64,000 nucleotides of DNA from Nonlabens sp. YIK11 (GTDB lineage: Bacteria > Bacteroidota > Bacteroidia > Flavobacteriales > Flavobacteriaceae): assembly GCF_001413925.1 (NCBI RefSeq), contig NZ_LBMJ01000001.1:434001-498000 (forward strand). The letters are read 5' to 3'. Shown here piece after piece: positions 1 to 9,729 of this stretch. The notes under the pieces were generated by a model that was not told the DNA's origin, made no database searches, and saw only the letters and a program-made list of their open reading frames with translations. Made by a program: the position numbers and the translations under genes. Every line of letters starts with the position of its first letter. The first letter of the stretch is position 1.

Positions 1-3000
1 GGCGAGGATCATTTATATGTATTCTACAATGCCGCTCAAGGGTTGTATGCATTGATGTCGTATAACGTGATTGACCAGACGGTCAAGACACCTATAATCT
101 GCAGTGGTTTTACGATTTTGGAACGTGGTGAGCTGTGTTACTTTAGAGCTGGAGAAGAGCAGACTAAGCATCACATCATGCAAATATGGCAAACACCCTA
201 TTTGAAAGGTGATATCATGCCGTCTGAGCATCAAGATACTATGCTCTATAAAATTGGTAACAAAGACATTGTAAAAGCCATGGCCGAAGCCAATGAGCTT
301 TTGACGCTATTAAACAAGGAAGATAGTTATGCCGGTTTGTACGATGATATCGCTCGTACTTCTAAAGATATTCTCGATGCCTATTACTGGTTGTCTGAAG
401 ATGAAACCCAGCAAATCAACATACCGCTTCTTGAAATCAACAAAGCGTCTAACGCAGCTATTGATGAGTTTGAGAAAGTCAAGCAAATGCGTAAACAAGC
501 CGCTGCCGACACTAAAGATATTTCAAAAAAAGCCGATGCACTTTTCAGCAAAATAAAAAGTACGTCGTTCAAGTCCATTAATGATTTTGTAGAGCTTTTG
601 ACCCAACTGCGCAGTTTGCGTGGTGAAGCCATAGGTCTATATGAAATACGATATGTAGATACCGATTTCATCAAAGGAATTGAGGAGCAGATCGTTGAGC
701 AAAACGAGGTAATATCACGTCGTGCAGTAACTTTCTTGCTGGATGATAAAGCACTAGCTCCATACCATGATGCCGTTGCCCAAAAACAAAAAGCACTAGA
801 CGACACTAAAAAAGTCATCGAGATTAAAAACCTAGAGAAAGAGGTCAATCAGATTGCAGAAGATCTGGAGCTACTTATAGAAATAGTTTCTAACCTAGAC
901 ATTGAGGATACCTCGCATTCAACCAAAATTATTGAGAACATCTCTTTGATTTTTGCGACCATCAATCAGGTAAAGGCTGCTATTAAGAATAAGATTAAAA
1001 CCGTAGGTAAAAAAGAAGCACAAGCCGATTTTGCAGCACAGTTAAAGTTGATCGATCAGAGTATCATCAATTATCTAGACATTGCAAATACACCTGAAAA
1101 ATGCGATGAATTCCTAACTAAAGTTTCTATTCAGCTAGAAGAGCTGGAAGGAAAGTTTGCCGATTATGACGAGTATATCACAGAGATTATTGCTAAACGT
1201 GAAGAAGTCTATGCCGCTTTTGATAACCGTAAGAGCAGCCTGGTAGAAGCACGTAATAAGAAAGCTATTTCTTATCAAAATGCTGCAGAACGCATCATCA
1301 AAGGTGTCCAAAAACGAGCGCAATCACTAGATAGCATCACAGAAATCAATGGTTATTTTGCCAGTGATTTAATGATCAATAAGGTGCGAGACATTGTCGC
1401 GCAATTAAAGGAGCTGGACGACGCTGGTAAAGCGGAAGCTATTGAAACCGCCCTAAAAGTAGCTCGTGAAGATGCCTTGAGAAAACTTAAGGATAAAAAT
1501 GAACTGTATGAAGATGGTGATAATATCATTAAGCTGGGTAAGCATAAATTTGGCGTCAATAAACAACAGCTGGATTTAACCATCGTCTTCAAGGATAACG
1601 CGCTGTTCTACCATCTTACTGGTACAGATTTTTATCAAGAATTACACAATGAAATCCTGACACAGTCTAAAGAAATCTGGAATCAAGAACTGGTTTCAGA
1701 AAATGCTCAGGTATATCGATCTGCCTACCTCGCCTACTCAATTTTCAAAAATGGAGATCAAGAAGCCTTAAGAACGATGAGTCCGGCAGACTTGTTAGTT
1801 CACGTTCAAGAAATAGCTAGTGGGAACTATTCTGGTGGTTATGTAAAAGGTGTTCATGATCATGATGCCGCACAGATCTTAAGTGTGCTTTTACATAAGG
1901 ACCATGATTTAGGATTACTCACCTATGCGCCACAAGTACGTGCACAAGCGCAATTTTTCTGGAATAGTCTTGATGATCAACGACGCCTCCATCTTAACCG
2001 CACGCTAAAAAGTGCTGGTGAGGTTTTATCTGTTTTTCCAGATAGTAAAGAGTATAATTTTATTATCGACGAGCTGACAGAAGAGATTTTCAATGTTTCG
2101 AAATTAATTGATAGTCCATCAGCGGCTAGGTATTTGTTCAACGAGCTCAAGGACAATGATCACTTTACGGTGAGTCACAGCGCCATTCAATTAAAGGAAG
2201 CTTTTGAAAAGAAAATCAAAGCTCAAAATGCCGATTTGAAATTCAAGAAAAGTCTGGAGGCCTGCGATAATGAAAAAGATAAAATAGAATTAGTGAGACA
2301 CTGGGTTTCCGCTTTCGCGAAAGCGAACTCAAAACAAGCTTTATTGCCTTACATAGACGAGTGTGTAGCAAATATTCTTTACGGCGAACTGACGGCAGAC
2401 AAAACCGTAGCCGTATCACCAGAAGAAACCATCCAAAACTTAAAAGGAGCGCATGCAACGATAGAAGAAGGAACTTTCCAATTCAATTATCATGATTTTG
2501 TTGCAACACTGGAGCATTTTACGACGACAAAAGTACCTGCATACGAGACCTTTAAAGCCGCGAAACATCAAGTAACTGAGGAGCTGAAAGAATCTTTGCG
2601 CTTAGAAGAATTCAAGCCACGCGTTTTGAGCTCGTTTGTGCGTAATAAATTGATCGACCAGGTATATTTCCCATTAATAGGAGACAATCTTGCCAAACAA
2701 TTAGGAACGGTAGGCGATACTAAACGTACCGACCGCATGGGATTATTGCTATTGATCTCACCACCAGGTTACGGTAAAACGACCTTGATGGAGTATATGG
2801 CAAATCGACTGGGTTTGATTTTTATGAAAATTAATGGGCCAGCAATAGGTCACGATATCACATCAGTTGATCCAGAAGCAGCGTCAAATGCAGCCACACG
2901 AGAAGAACTCAAGAAACTGAATCTTGCCTTTGAAATGGGTGACAATGTGATGTTGTATCTAGATGATATACAGCACTGTAATCCAGAGTTTTTACAAAAA

Positions 3001-3834
3001 TTCATCAGCCTGTCTGACGGTACGCGTAAGATTGAAGGTGTTTTCAATGGCAAGCCCAAAACATATGACCTGCGCAGTAAGAAATTTTGCATCATCATGG
3101 CTGGTAATCCATATACTGAAAGTGGAGATAAATTCCAGATTCCTGACATGCTGGCAAACCGTGCCGATATCTATAATCTAGGTGACATCATAGGCGATAC
3201 AGCACATCTATTTGAGTTGAGCCTGGTAGAAAATGCACTGACCAGCAATCCGGTGTTGCAACAATTGAGTAATAAGCATTTTGATGATGTCTACGCTTTG
3301 ATTGATAGGGTTCAAAATGGCGCCAGTGATAACGAACTCAAAGGAAATCACAGCAATCAAGAAATAGCAGATTATGTAGCCGTACTTGAAAAAGTGTTGA
3401 AAATAAGAGATACGGTTCTCAAAGTCAATGAAACTTATATCGCCAGCGCAGGAATGGAGGATACGTATCGTACAGAACCTAGTTTTAAACTACAAGGATC
3501 TTATCGAGACATGAATAAACTAGTCGCAAAGGTTGTCCCAATCATGGATGATAAGGAATTACAAACCTTACTATTATCACATTATGAAAGTGAATCACAA
3601 ACCTTAACCAGTGCCGCTGAAGCCAATCTTTTGAAATATAAAGAACTAGTCAACACCATCACGCCTGAAGAACAGCAACGATGGGAAGATATCAAGAAGA
3701 TTTTTGCAAAAAACAACAAGCTCAATGGCCTAGGTGGACAGAATCAAATGTCCCAAGTCCTGAGTCAGATGATGGATTTTACTGAAAATCTAGAAGGTAT
3801 CAAAGAAGTCCTGCGTAAAGGATTGTCGAAATAG
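1..3834 (+). CDS. Large AAA-family ATPase, DNA-repair-ATPase-like (5' end outside window)
   Basis: The frame is open from base 1, so the start lies upstream and at least 1277 residues are visible. Most of the protein is helical and charged, with probable coiled coils between about nt 450 and 1500. An AAA module sits near the C-terminus: a Walker A SPPGYGKTT at about nt 2758-2787 and a Walker B VMLYLDDI at about nt 2947-2970, followed by a sensor-like IIMAGNP near nt 3092. This architecture matches the very large proteins annotated as DNA repair ATPase (DUF3686 plus AAA) in Bacteroidetes; that name comes from family resemblance and the substrate is unknown. A palindromic repeat adds AFAKA at nt 2311. 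A strong hairpin terminator follows the stop. Confidence 0.7.
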   Translation, partial: GEDHLYVFYNAAQGLYALMSYNVIDQTVKTPIICSGFTILERGELCYFRAGEEQTKHHIMQIWQTPYLKGDIMPSEHQDTMLYKIGNKDIVKAMAEANELLTLLNKEDSYAGLYDDIARTSKDILDAYYWLSEDETQQINIPLLEINKASNAAIDEFEKVKQMRKQAAADTKDISKKADALFSKIKSTSFKSINDFVELLTQLRSLRGEAIGLYEIRYVDTDFIKGIEEQIVEQNEVISRRAVTFLLDDKALAPYHDAVAQKQKALDDTKKVIEIKNLEKEVNQIAEDLELLIEIVSNLDIEDTSHSTKIIENISLIFATINQVKAAIKNKIKTVGKKEAQADFAAQLKLIDQSIINYLDIANTPEKCDEFLTKVSIQLEELEGKFADYDEYITEIIAKREEVYAAFDNRKSSLVEARNKKAISYQNAAERIIKGVQKRAQSLDSITEINGYFASDLMINKVRDIVAQLKELDDAGKAEAIETALKVAREDALRKLKDKNELYEDGDNIIKLGKHKFGVNKQQLDLTIVFKDNALFYHLTGTDFYQELHNEILTQSKEIWNQELVSENAQVYRSAYLAYSIFKNGDQEALRTMSPADLLVHVQEIASGNYSGGYVKGVHDHDAAQILSVLLHKDHDLGLLTYAPQVRAQAQFFWNSLDDQRRLHLNRTLKSAGEVLSVFPDSKEYNFIIDELTEEIFNVSKLIDSPSAARYLFNELKDNDHFTVSHSAIQLKEAFEKKIKAQNADLKFKKSLEACDNEKDKIELVRHWVSAFAKANSKQALLPYIDECVANILYGELTADKTVAVSPEETIQNLKGAHATIEEGTFQFNYHDFVATLEHFTTTKVPAYETFKAAKHQVTEELKESLRLEEFKPRVLSSFVRNKLIDQVYFPLIGDNLAKQLGTVGDTKRTDRMGLLLLISPPGYGKTTLMEYMANRLGLIFMKINGPAIGHDITSVDPEAASNAATREELKKLNLAFEMGDNVMLYLDDIQHCNPEFLQKFISLSDGTRKIEGVFNGKPKTYDLRSKKFCIIMAGNPYTESGDKFQIPDMLANRADIYNLGDIIGDTAHLFELSLVENALTSNPVLQQLSNKHFDDVYALIDRVQNGASDNELKGNHSNQEIADYVAVLEKVLKIRDTVLKVNETYIASAGMEDTYRTEPSFKLQGSYRDMNKLVAKVVPIMDDKELQTLLLSHYESESQTLTSAAEANLLKYKELVNTITPEEQQRWEDIKKIFAKNNKLNGLGGQNQMSQVLSQMMDFTENLEGIKEVLRKGLSK
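2311..2324. repeat. Dispersed palindrome gctttcgcgaaagc, copy 1
   Basis: Exact copy inside the AAA ATPase gene, read in frame as AFAKA. Confidence 0.9.
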
Positions 3835-3867
3835 CAAACACAAAAGCATTTCTAGATTCATTGAAAC

Positions 3868-3902
3868 AAAAAACCCAATCCAGCACTGGATTGGGTTTTT
3901 TC
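3868..3902. terminator. Bidirectional rho-independent terminator
   Basis: A perfect 12-bp stem, aacccaatccag paired with ctggattgggtt around a 2-nt loop, is flanked by A and T runs. It lies between the convergent AAA ATPase and azoreductase genes and can serve both. Confidence 0.9.
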
Positions 3903-3920
3903 TTGATTTGCTTATTTCTA

Positions 3921-4505
3921 TTACAAAGCATCAATGGCTTTAGTAGCCTTTTCTATGCTCGCTTCTCTTGATTGACTCGTTAAGTCTGCGGCAATGAATG
4001 TAACATCAGTAATTCCTAAAAAACCAAATAGGGTTTTTAAATAAGGTGATACGAAATCTACCTCGCTACCTACTGGTGTGCCGCCCGTTGAGATGATGGC
4101 GTATACTTTTTTGTTTTTGAGTAATCCTACAGGACCTTCTGGAGTATAATTAAATGAAATTCCAGCTCTGGAAATCAAATCGATATAAGTTTTTAATGCC
4201 GCGGTTACCGTAAAATTATACATAGGCACACCAATAATGTAGGCGTCGGCTGCTGCAAATTCGATCGCCAGCTCGTTGCTACCTTCTATTTCGGTTCTTT
4301 GTACATCTGTAAGATTTTCAGAAGGTGTGAAAAAAGCAGAATAGCGCTCTTTATCACCTAAACTAACGAGATCATCATAATAAAGATCACGCGTTCCTGT
4401 GATGAGATGTCCTTGAGATTCCAACTTTTTTTGAAGCACGTCATTCAGCTCTCTGCTTATGCTGGCTTCCTTCATTGGGCTACTATCAATTCTTAGAATG
4501 TTCAT
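3921..4505 (-). CDS. azoR: FMN-dependent NADH:azoreductase / quinone reductase
   Basis: A 194-aa flavodoxin-fold oxidoreductase. It would use NADH and bound FMN to reduce quinones or azo compounds in the cytoplasm. The N-terminus MNILRIDSSPMKEAS is the FMN phosphate-binding start typical of AzoR. The stretch GVPMYNFTVTAALKTYID and the later ISTGGTPVG are family signatures, and the length fits (about 200 aa). The gene is monocistronic, convergent with the AAA ATPase gene and separated from it by a shared terminator. Physiological substrate cannot be told from sequence. Confidence 0.85.
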   Translation of the reverse strand: MNILRIDSSPMKEASISRELNDVLQKKLESQGHLITGTRDLYYDDLVSLGDKERYSAFFTPSENLTDVQRTEIEGSNELAIEFAAADAYIIGVPMYNFTVTAALKTYIDLISRAGISFNYTPEGPVGLLKNKKVYAIISTGGTPVGSEVDFVSPYLKTLFGFLGITDVTFIAADLTSQSREASIEKATKAIDAL

Positions 4506-4642
4506 ATTTGTAGGTGTTTTAATTGTATGTACAAATAAATAACAGATTTAGATAATATCCATAAACAAACTGTTAAACATCATCCTATGATGGAAATTGA
4601 AAAGAAGCAGTGATAAACGATAGGTTCATCTAAGTACTGCCA

Positions 4643-5245
4643 CTAAAGGACTTTAAGCAATTGCTTTAGATCTTTTTCGATGTTCTTTCCCTTATCCTTA
4701 TTGTACCAGTTTTGTAACTCTTGCTTGAATTCTGCCGACAGTTCTCCTTTTTGTGCTTTCTCTTCCGCCACAAGAACTGTTGCTTTGCTAGGTCTTGGAC
4801 CCCATTGGGATAGAACTTTTGTATGGCTCGCATCCAGTACCAACAGCTTTGCTATGGATCTACTGCCATTCGTTAAAAAGTGATCCATCAATTCTAGGTT
4901 CTCGTCTCGCAAAACAATTTTCAGATCTATTCCAGCTGCCATAGCCACTTTATTGATCATGGGCATGGTTTGAGCGGCATCGCCGCACCAGCTTTCGGTA
5001 ATGATTAAAAAGCTAATTTTTTTATCAAACCGATTCAAAAAGTCCTGGGTTTCTGGCTCTAGTTTGACAGTTTTGTCCAGTCGCTTCATGCGCTGGTGAT
5101 TGAGCTTTGTATATTCTGTTAGTGCTGGAGTCACCTCAGCGCCGCTGTTGGTGCCATTGACCACGTGCGCCGCTACAAAAGCTCTGTATTGTTGATAGGA
5201 TAAGGTGTTCTCTAATGACTTCTCTATAATTTGCTGTAGTTCCAT
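4643..5245 (-). CDS. Thioredoxin-family protein (WCGDA motif)
   Basis: A 200-aa cytoplasmic protein with no signal peptide. The central segment ITESWCGDAAQTMPMINKVA has the thioredoxin strand-turn-helix position but only one cysteine (WCGDA) instead of CxxC, as in the Thioredoxin_9 type of family common in Flavobacteriia and Bacilli. That family is poorly characterised; a role in thiol chemistry is inferred. The gene stands alone between azoR and the next leftward gene. Confidence 0.75.
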   Translation of the reverse strand: MELQQIIEKSLENTLSYQQYRAFVAAHVVNGTNSGAEVTPALTEYTKLNHQRMKRLDKTVKLEPETQDFLNRFDKKISFLIITESWCGDAAQTMPMINKVAMAAGIDLKIVLRDENLELMDHFLTNGSRSIAKLLVLDASHTKVLSQWGPRPSKATVLVAEEKAQKGELSAEFKQELQNWYNKDKGKNIEKDLKQLLKVL

Positions 5246-5319
5246 ATTACAAAAGTAAGCTCATGAAATCTCGATAAAAGGTTTTAGCGGTCATTTAAAT
5301 TGGTACATTCTTCCTGTTG

Positions 5320-6789
5320 TTAACTATTAGAGCCTTGGGCAACTAAATCCATGGTCGCTTGAAATATGGTTTTTCGCTCCATTTTAGCTTTGAGATAGGC
5401 ATAAAAACTCATTACAAAAATATCTTCACGGTCAGCTGGTTTCCAGATGAAGGCTTGTTCTACTCTATCCTTGAAAGTTTTTTGTGTCGCCAGATAGGGC
5501 TCGTCAAAATAATTACGAAGCAGTTTCATAAAGGTAATCACTCGTTCCTCTTTTATACCAAGCAGTGAATTTTTATAACGCTTTTTGAAGCTGCGCATTT
5601 TAGACTCTACAAGATCTGGTTGACTCAGTTCCATATAGATCAAGATCTCCAATATATTTTTGTACAGAACAAACAACAGGCCTTCTTTTCTCTCATAAAA
5701 TCGATCGGTATGCTTGAGCTCGTTGAGTTTCCTGCGTGCGGCGTTAAATTCTGTTTGTTGAAATAAAAGCATTGCGTGTACTACCACAATTCTTGTAGTG
5801 GGCTTCTTTAAACGGGTAATCAATTGCATTGCTTCTAGAGGCTTGTTGGTATAGTTAAAGTTCAAGGCCTTCAGCAATAAAACACGTTCTCTAAATTGTA
5901 ACTCAAAAGCACCTCTTTGCTTTGACAACTGCACTTCCAGTTCTGTTAGGATTTTTTGGGATGCCATAAAGTCCCTATTTCTAAAATAGGTTCCTGACAT
6001 AAGGTAGAGAATCTCACAATGATAATACAGATGTTTATCTGCAAGATGTTTCTTGACTTTAACCAGTTCAAAAACGTGATTCATGAAGAGTGATACACCA
6101 GCATAATCTGATTCAAGAGTTGCAGCATCTGTCACGATGTTCATGATCTGAAACAGCGTTTTAAACGACAAGCTTGCATCTATTTGTAATTCATATTCCT
6201 CTAGTTTTTCTTTTATCAGATCAAAGCTGTTTGATGGATTCTGGGTAAGTTCTCTCTTTAGAATTGCATACAGCTTCACCCATTTGATTTCAGTTTCATA
6301 AAGCGACTGGATACGGTTGTAAGCTGCAATTAATTCTTCCAGATCGCATTTAGGATCTAGATGCGCGTATTGTACATAGGTATGATAGCACTCTTGAAGG
6401 ATGGCATAGGATTCCAGTTTAGAAGACGATCTAATCACTTTATGGAGCGTTTTAAAACCTATGGAGAACTGCTCCTTTTCCAAAAATATTCTGGCGGCTA
6501 GTAACAACTTGAGCAATTGTAATTCTTCCAATGATTCGTTGCTAAAGCCACGACTGGCCGTAAAGTCTATTAAGTTTTCCTTTAACCTGTTTTTAAGTGC
6601 ATTCAGCGCGTTGTTATTCCTTTTCCCATAGATTTTTAGGTCCAGATCACGGCGCACGCCAGACCTTATGAGGTCAAACAACTTGATGTTTTTTACATCA
6701 GATCGCTGGTTTTTCGCTTTCGCGAAAGCGATAAAATCTTCAGCTTCATCACTTTGCATCGATCTAATCAACACTATCAAATCGTTCAT
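5320..6789 (-). CDS. Uncharacterised 489-aa helical-repeat-like protein
   Basis: I do not recognise this gene. The product is 489 aa, mostly predicted helical by composition, rich in Leu/Lys/Glu, with no signal peptide or membrane segment. The spacing of helices in the middle (for example LYAILKRELTQNPSNSFDLIKEK) suggests a TPR-like solenoid, which is a weak inference. Residues 21-27 (FAFAKAK-type sequence DFIAFAKAKN) come from a copy of the palindromic repeat near the N-terminus. It starts at ATG 6789 and is divergent from the yiaA-like gene. Long, intact and of normal composition, so it is probably a real gene. Confidence 0.7.
   Translation of the reverse strand: MNDLIVLIRSMQSDEAEDFIAFAKAKNQRSDVKNIKLFDLIRSGVRRDLDLKIYGKRNNNALNALKNRLKENLIDFTASRGFSNESLEELQLLKLLLAARIFLEKEQFSIGFKTLHKVIRSSSKLESYAILQECYHTYVQYAHLDPKCDLEELIAAYNRIQSLYETEIKWVKLYAILKRELTQNPSNSFDLIKEKLEEYELQIDASLSFKTLFQIMNIVTDAATLESDYAGVSLFMNHVFELVKVKKHLADKHLYYHCEILYLMSGTYFRNRDFMASQKILTELEVQLSKQRGAFELQFRERVLLLKALNFNYTNKPLEAMQLITRLKKPTTRIVVVHAMLLFQQTEFNAARRKLNELKHTDRFYERKEGLLFVLYKNILEILIYMELSQPDLVESKMRSFKKRYKNSLLGIKEERVITFMKLLRNYFDEPYLATQKTFKDRVEQAFIWKPADREDIFVMSFYAYLKAKMERKTIFQATMDLVAQGSNS
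6716..6729. repeat. Dispersed palindrome, copy 2
   Basis: Exact copy near the 5' end of the 489-aa unknown gene, read as AFAKA. Confidence 0.9.
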
Positions 6790-6921
6790 TATAAATTCCT
6801 TTTTTATTGGCTTTTAGTGATTTATGTATTATATAACTACATTCCAATCGTACATAATCCACTAAAATAGGTCATTCCAAACGTTTATGAGGTTGCAACT
6901 TTGTCCCATCAAAACAAAAAC

Positions 6922-7386
6922 ATGGAAAATCAAATTAATTATTCAACAGAGAAAAAAGAAATTCTCAAAAAGCCAACCGTCTTTAACGGCAAACCTACGG
7001 CAGCATTTATCGCAGCCTCGTGGACGGCGCTACTTGTAGGAATGATTTCTTACTGCGTGGGATTGTGGAATGCAGAAATGATGCTTAACGAGAAAGGTTA
7101 CTACTTTGTGATACTGCTATTTGGATTATTCTCGGTTATTTCAGTGCAAAAAGCAGTGAGAGACAAACAAGAAGGCATTGCAGTTACAGATATTTATTAC
7201 GGCATTAGCTGGTTTGTGACGATCGCTTCCATCGTTTTACTAATCATAGGATTGTGGAATGCCGATTTGTGGCTGAGCGAAAAAGGTTTTTATGCCATGT
7301 CATTCCTTCTTAGCCTCTTTGCAGCGATTGCCGTTCAAAAAAACACCAGAGATATAAAGTTTCTTGATGAAAACGGTACCGACTAA
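6922..7386 (+). CDS. yiaA: YiaA/YiaB-type inner-membrane protein
   Basis: A membrane protein of about 154 aa made of two tandem copies of the YiaA/B two-helix unit. Each copy has a pair of hydrophobic helices and repeats the motif GLWNA(E/D)..L.EKG(Y/F)Y, followed by a short polar AVQK.(V/T)RD segment. The function of the family is unknown. I chose ATG 6922 over an in-frame TTG at 6901 because the extension SHQNKN is not family-like. The stop overlaps the next start (TAATG), so the two genes are probably cotranscribed. Confidence 0.8.
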   Translation: MENQINYSTEKKEILKKPTVFNGKPTAAFIAASWTALLVGMISYCVGLWNAEMMLNEKGYYFVILLFGLFSVISVQKAVRDKQEGIAVTDIYYGISWFVTIASIVLLIIGLWNADLWLSEKGFYAMSFLLSLFAAIAVQKNTRDIKFLDENGTD

Positions 7387-7691
7387 TGGAAAAGGAAATG
7401 AAAGAGATATATGAGAAAGACACTGCCGTTTTCTATGCGTCAATAGGCAATACGTTATTTTTTATTTGGGTGTATCTAACCTATATCTTTGAAATAGATT
7501 GGGTCATTGCAGGCGTGTTTCATGAACTTTTAATGATCCCTATGATCATTGCTGCTCCAGTACTTTTAATTACATCCATCTGGATGCTTTTACAAAAACC
7601 CTTTCAATGGACGGTGGTGGTCAGCTTAGTTCTAACTGCCTTTGTGACGGTGGCGATTACGTATCTTTTTTATAGAGATTTCTCATCCTGA
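7386..7691 (+). CDS. Small three-helix membrane protein, unknown
   Basis: A 101-aa protein with about three hydrophobic segments (roughly residues 13-33, 42-65 and 72-94). The ATG shares a base with the stop of the preceding yiaA-like gene, indicating translational coupling. I do not recognise a named family. Similar small membrane proteins often accompany stress-related membrane operons, but nothing here fixes a function. Confidence 0.65.
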   Translation: MEKEMKEIYEKDTAVFYASIGNTLFFIWVYLTYIFEIDWVIAGVFHELLMIPMIIAAPVLLITSIWMLLQKPFQWTVVVSLVLTAFVTVAITYLFYRDFSS

Positions 7692-7776
7692 AACCGGCTT
7701 GTGCCTAATGACAAGCCTGTTTTGATGTGTGAAAGCGACCTTTTCTTTGAAAGGGTCGTTTTCTAGTTTTTAAGAT
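7692..7776. terminator. Intergenic region with two hairpins
   Basis: The first hairpin, ggcttgt/acaagcc at 7696-7717, is followed by TGTTTT and can end the yiaA operon. A second, longer imperfect stem at about 7727-7755 (gcgacc...gggtcgt) sits before the convergent arfB end. Confidence 0.6.
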
Positions 7777-8175
7777 CTAGCCGCGATATTTCCTATTTGC
7801 TTTTTTCTCGCTGTGCTTCTTTTTATCGTTCAAGCGCTTGCGCTTTACAGAAGCTGGCACGACTCGTTTCCTGCGCACTTTTTTGGGCTTGCGAGCCTTG
7901 TTCAAGACGTCTATAAGCTTCTGGAAGACTCTTTCTTTATTGGTGGCTTGACTGCGAGTGTCTTGGGAGCTTAGTTGTAAGCGTCCATCTTTTGTAAGTC
8001 GATTTTTTAAGGCCTCCAGAATTCTCTCGTGTTCCGCTTTCGCGAAAGCGATACTTTGCTCCACATCAAAATCCAATTGCACTCGAGTGGCTACCTTATT
8101 GACATGCTGCCCGCCAGCGCCACTGGAAGTTGTTGCGGTGTAATTTACCTCACGATGCAGCTGGTCGATGTCCAT
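7777..8175 (-). CDS. arfB: Peptidyl-tRNA hydrolase ArfB (alternative ribosome rescue)
   Basis: A 132-aa protein with the class-I release-factor GGQ loop at residues 21-23 (SSGAGGQHVNK) and a strongly basic C-terminal tail (KKHSEKKANRKYRG) that in ArfB enters the mRNA channel. It hydrolyses peptidyl-tRNA on stalled ribosomes. Full-length release factors also carry a codon-recognition domain, which is absent. The start abuts the stop of the upstream DUF4301 gene with no gap, so it is the last gene of the sfp-pnuC operon. Residues around 46 (SIAFAKAEH) derive from a palindromic repeat. Confidence 0.88.
   Translation of the reverse strand: MDIDQLHREVNYTATTSSGAGGQHVNKVATRVQLDFDVEQSIAFAKAEHERILEALKNRLTKDGRLQLSSQDTRSQATNKERVFQKLIDVLNKARKPKKVRRKRVVPASVKRKRLNDKKKHSEKKANRKYRG
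8036..8049. repeat. Dispersed palindrome, copy 3
   Basis: Exact copy inside arfB, read as AFAKA. Confidence 0.9.
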
Positions 8176-9729
8176 CTATGCCTGGTGTGCGGGCTTGAGT
8201 AAGTCGTTGACGGTCTTGACAGGGTTGAACGTGATGAGCGGCACCTCTACAAAAATGGTATTCCAGTGCGCCATGGCACCATTCCATAATCCTGGAAGTT
8301 CTTGGGCTTTTAGTTCATGACCCATTCTGGATTTATGGGTAATAAATCCGGTTTCAAGGTCTCTAAATTGCGACAGGTCAAACTTATTGCCTTGAAAATC
8401 ACGCACGCCACACACCAGATCGACCGGGTTAAAGTGCGTGCAATTGGCCGCGATTTTACGCTGACGGTAATCATCGCTATCCACTTGTGCACTCTCGACG
8501 ATTTGCAGGCTGCTCTGACCAAACTCATTGGTTACCCAAAAAGGGCCACCACCAGGCTCACCTTCATTTTTTACCATACCGCAAACCCTCAACGGCCTGT
8601 TCAACGCCTCAATCAAAGCTTCACATTTGTATTGTTTGGTGTATTTATGGTAGTCTCGCGGCAAGCGGCGTAACAATTGATCGCTTATAAATTGTTCCAT
8701 CTCATCAAAAGCACCATGATCAACGGAATTTTTTTGAAGGTCATTCAAGTAGGCAAAGGCTTTTTCTTGAAGCTTAAGCAATACTCCAGCAAGCATTTTC
8801 TTGTATACGCTCACATCCTCATCCATCGTGGAAACGGTCACGTTATCGATGTTCTTGATAAAAATAATATCTGCATCCTGATCGTTAAGATTCTCTAGTA
8901 GAGCACCATGACCAGCAGGTCTAAAGAACAACTTTCCATCTTTGTCAACGATAGGTTGATCCTGCATATCGACGGCTATGGTGTCCGTACTCGGCTTTTG
9001 ATAAGAGAATGATATTTCATAATTCTTACCAGTTTTTGCTTCTACAGCCTCTTCAATTCTGTCAAATTCTTTGACAAAATGATTTTGATAAGCCGGTGCT
9101 ATAGTAAAGTGTAAGCGAGCCTCATTTCTCGTTGCCGCATAACCAGAAGCCTCATGTAAATGCTCTTCGAAAGCAGTCACTTTGTGATCGCCATAACTGT
9201 GAAACGGCACCAAACCTTTAGGCATCGCACTAAAGTTAAAACCATCCTTGAACAACATTTTACGTACAAAACGCTCCTTTTTATCTCGGTCAGTGAGGCT
9301 TTGCCAGTTTTCTACATCCTTTTTCAATGAGTTGATGACCGCACCATAGAATGGGAACTTTTCAATCCCAACAAAAAAGGTGAATAGGTCTCTTGCGTTT
9401 TTACGGTTGATAAAGGAATTGATGGATTCTACACTGGCGTCGTATTCTTGAAGGAATTCATGCAAAAACTTAAACATTCTAGTAGCGGCACCACTAGCTG
9501 GAACAAATTTGAGAATATCAAGTTGCTCTCTTTTGGATTCATAAAAATCCACGTATTCCTTAATTTCTGACTCTGGAATACGTACGATCCCATCGCCTAC
9601 GGTGGCGGCCTTCTTAAGTTTCACCGTCGGAAATCCATTGACAAATCTGCTTATTTGTTTTTGCAGGGTTTCTTGAGATATTCCTTTTTCCTTAAGTTGT
9701 TCCTTTTGTATGGCGGTGAGTTCTATCAT
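8176..9729 (-). CDS. DUF4301 family protein
   Basis: A 517-aa cytoplasmic protein of a family almost confined to Bacteroidetes. The conserved opening VPASGAATRMFKFLHEF near residue 80, the FRPAGHGALLENLN segment and the RVCGMVKNEGEPGGGPFWV block are visible and resemble sugar-nucleotidyltransferase-like folds (GxxTRM), but the reaction is not known to me. The ATG overlaps the stop of the upstream nadR-like gene by 4 nt and its stop touches arfB, so it is embedded in a tight operon. Function unassigned. Confidence 0.8.
   Translation of the reverse strand: MIELTAIQKEQLKEKGISQETLQKQISRFVNGFPTVKLKKAATVGDGIVRIPESEIKEYVDFYESKREQLDILKFVPASGAATRMFKFLHEFLQEYDASVESINSFINRKNARDLFTFFVGIEKFPFYGAVINSLKKDVENWQSLTDRDKKERFVRKMLFKDGFNFSAMPKGLVPFHSYGDHKVTAFEEHLHEASGYAATRNEARLHFTIAPAYQNHFVKEFDRIEEAVEAKTGKNYEISFSYQKPSTDTIAVDMQDQPIVDKDGKLFFRPAGHGALLENLNDQDADIIFIKNIDNVTVSTMDEDVSVYKKMLAGVLLKLQEKAFAYLNDLQKNSVDHGAFDEMEQFISDQLLRRLPRDYHKYTKQYKCEALIEALNRPLRVCGMVKNEGEPGGGPFWVTNEFGQSSLQIVESAQVDSDDYRQRKIAANCTHFNPVDLVCGVRDFQGNKFDLSQFRDLETGFITHKSRMGHELKAQELPGLWNGAMAHWNTIFVEVPLITFNPVKTVNDLLKPAHQA

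Noticed and set aside
384-848. Minus-strand 154-aa ORF
   Set aside because: Antisense shadow of the AAA ATPase; Ser/Phe-rich composition typical of shadows.
8317-8673. Plus-strand 118-aa ORF
   Set aside because: Antisense shadow of the DUF4301 gene.
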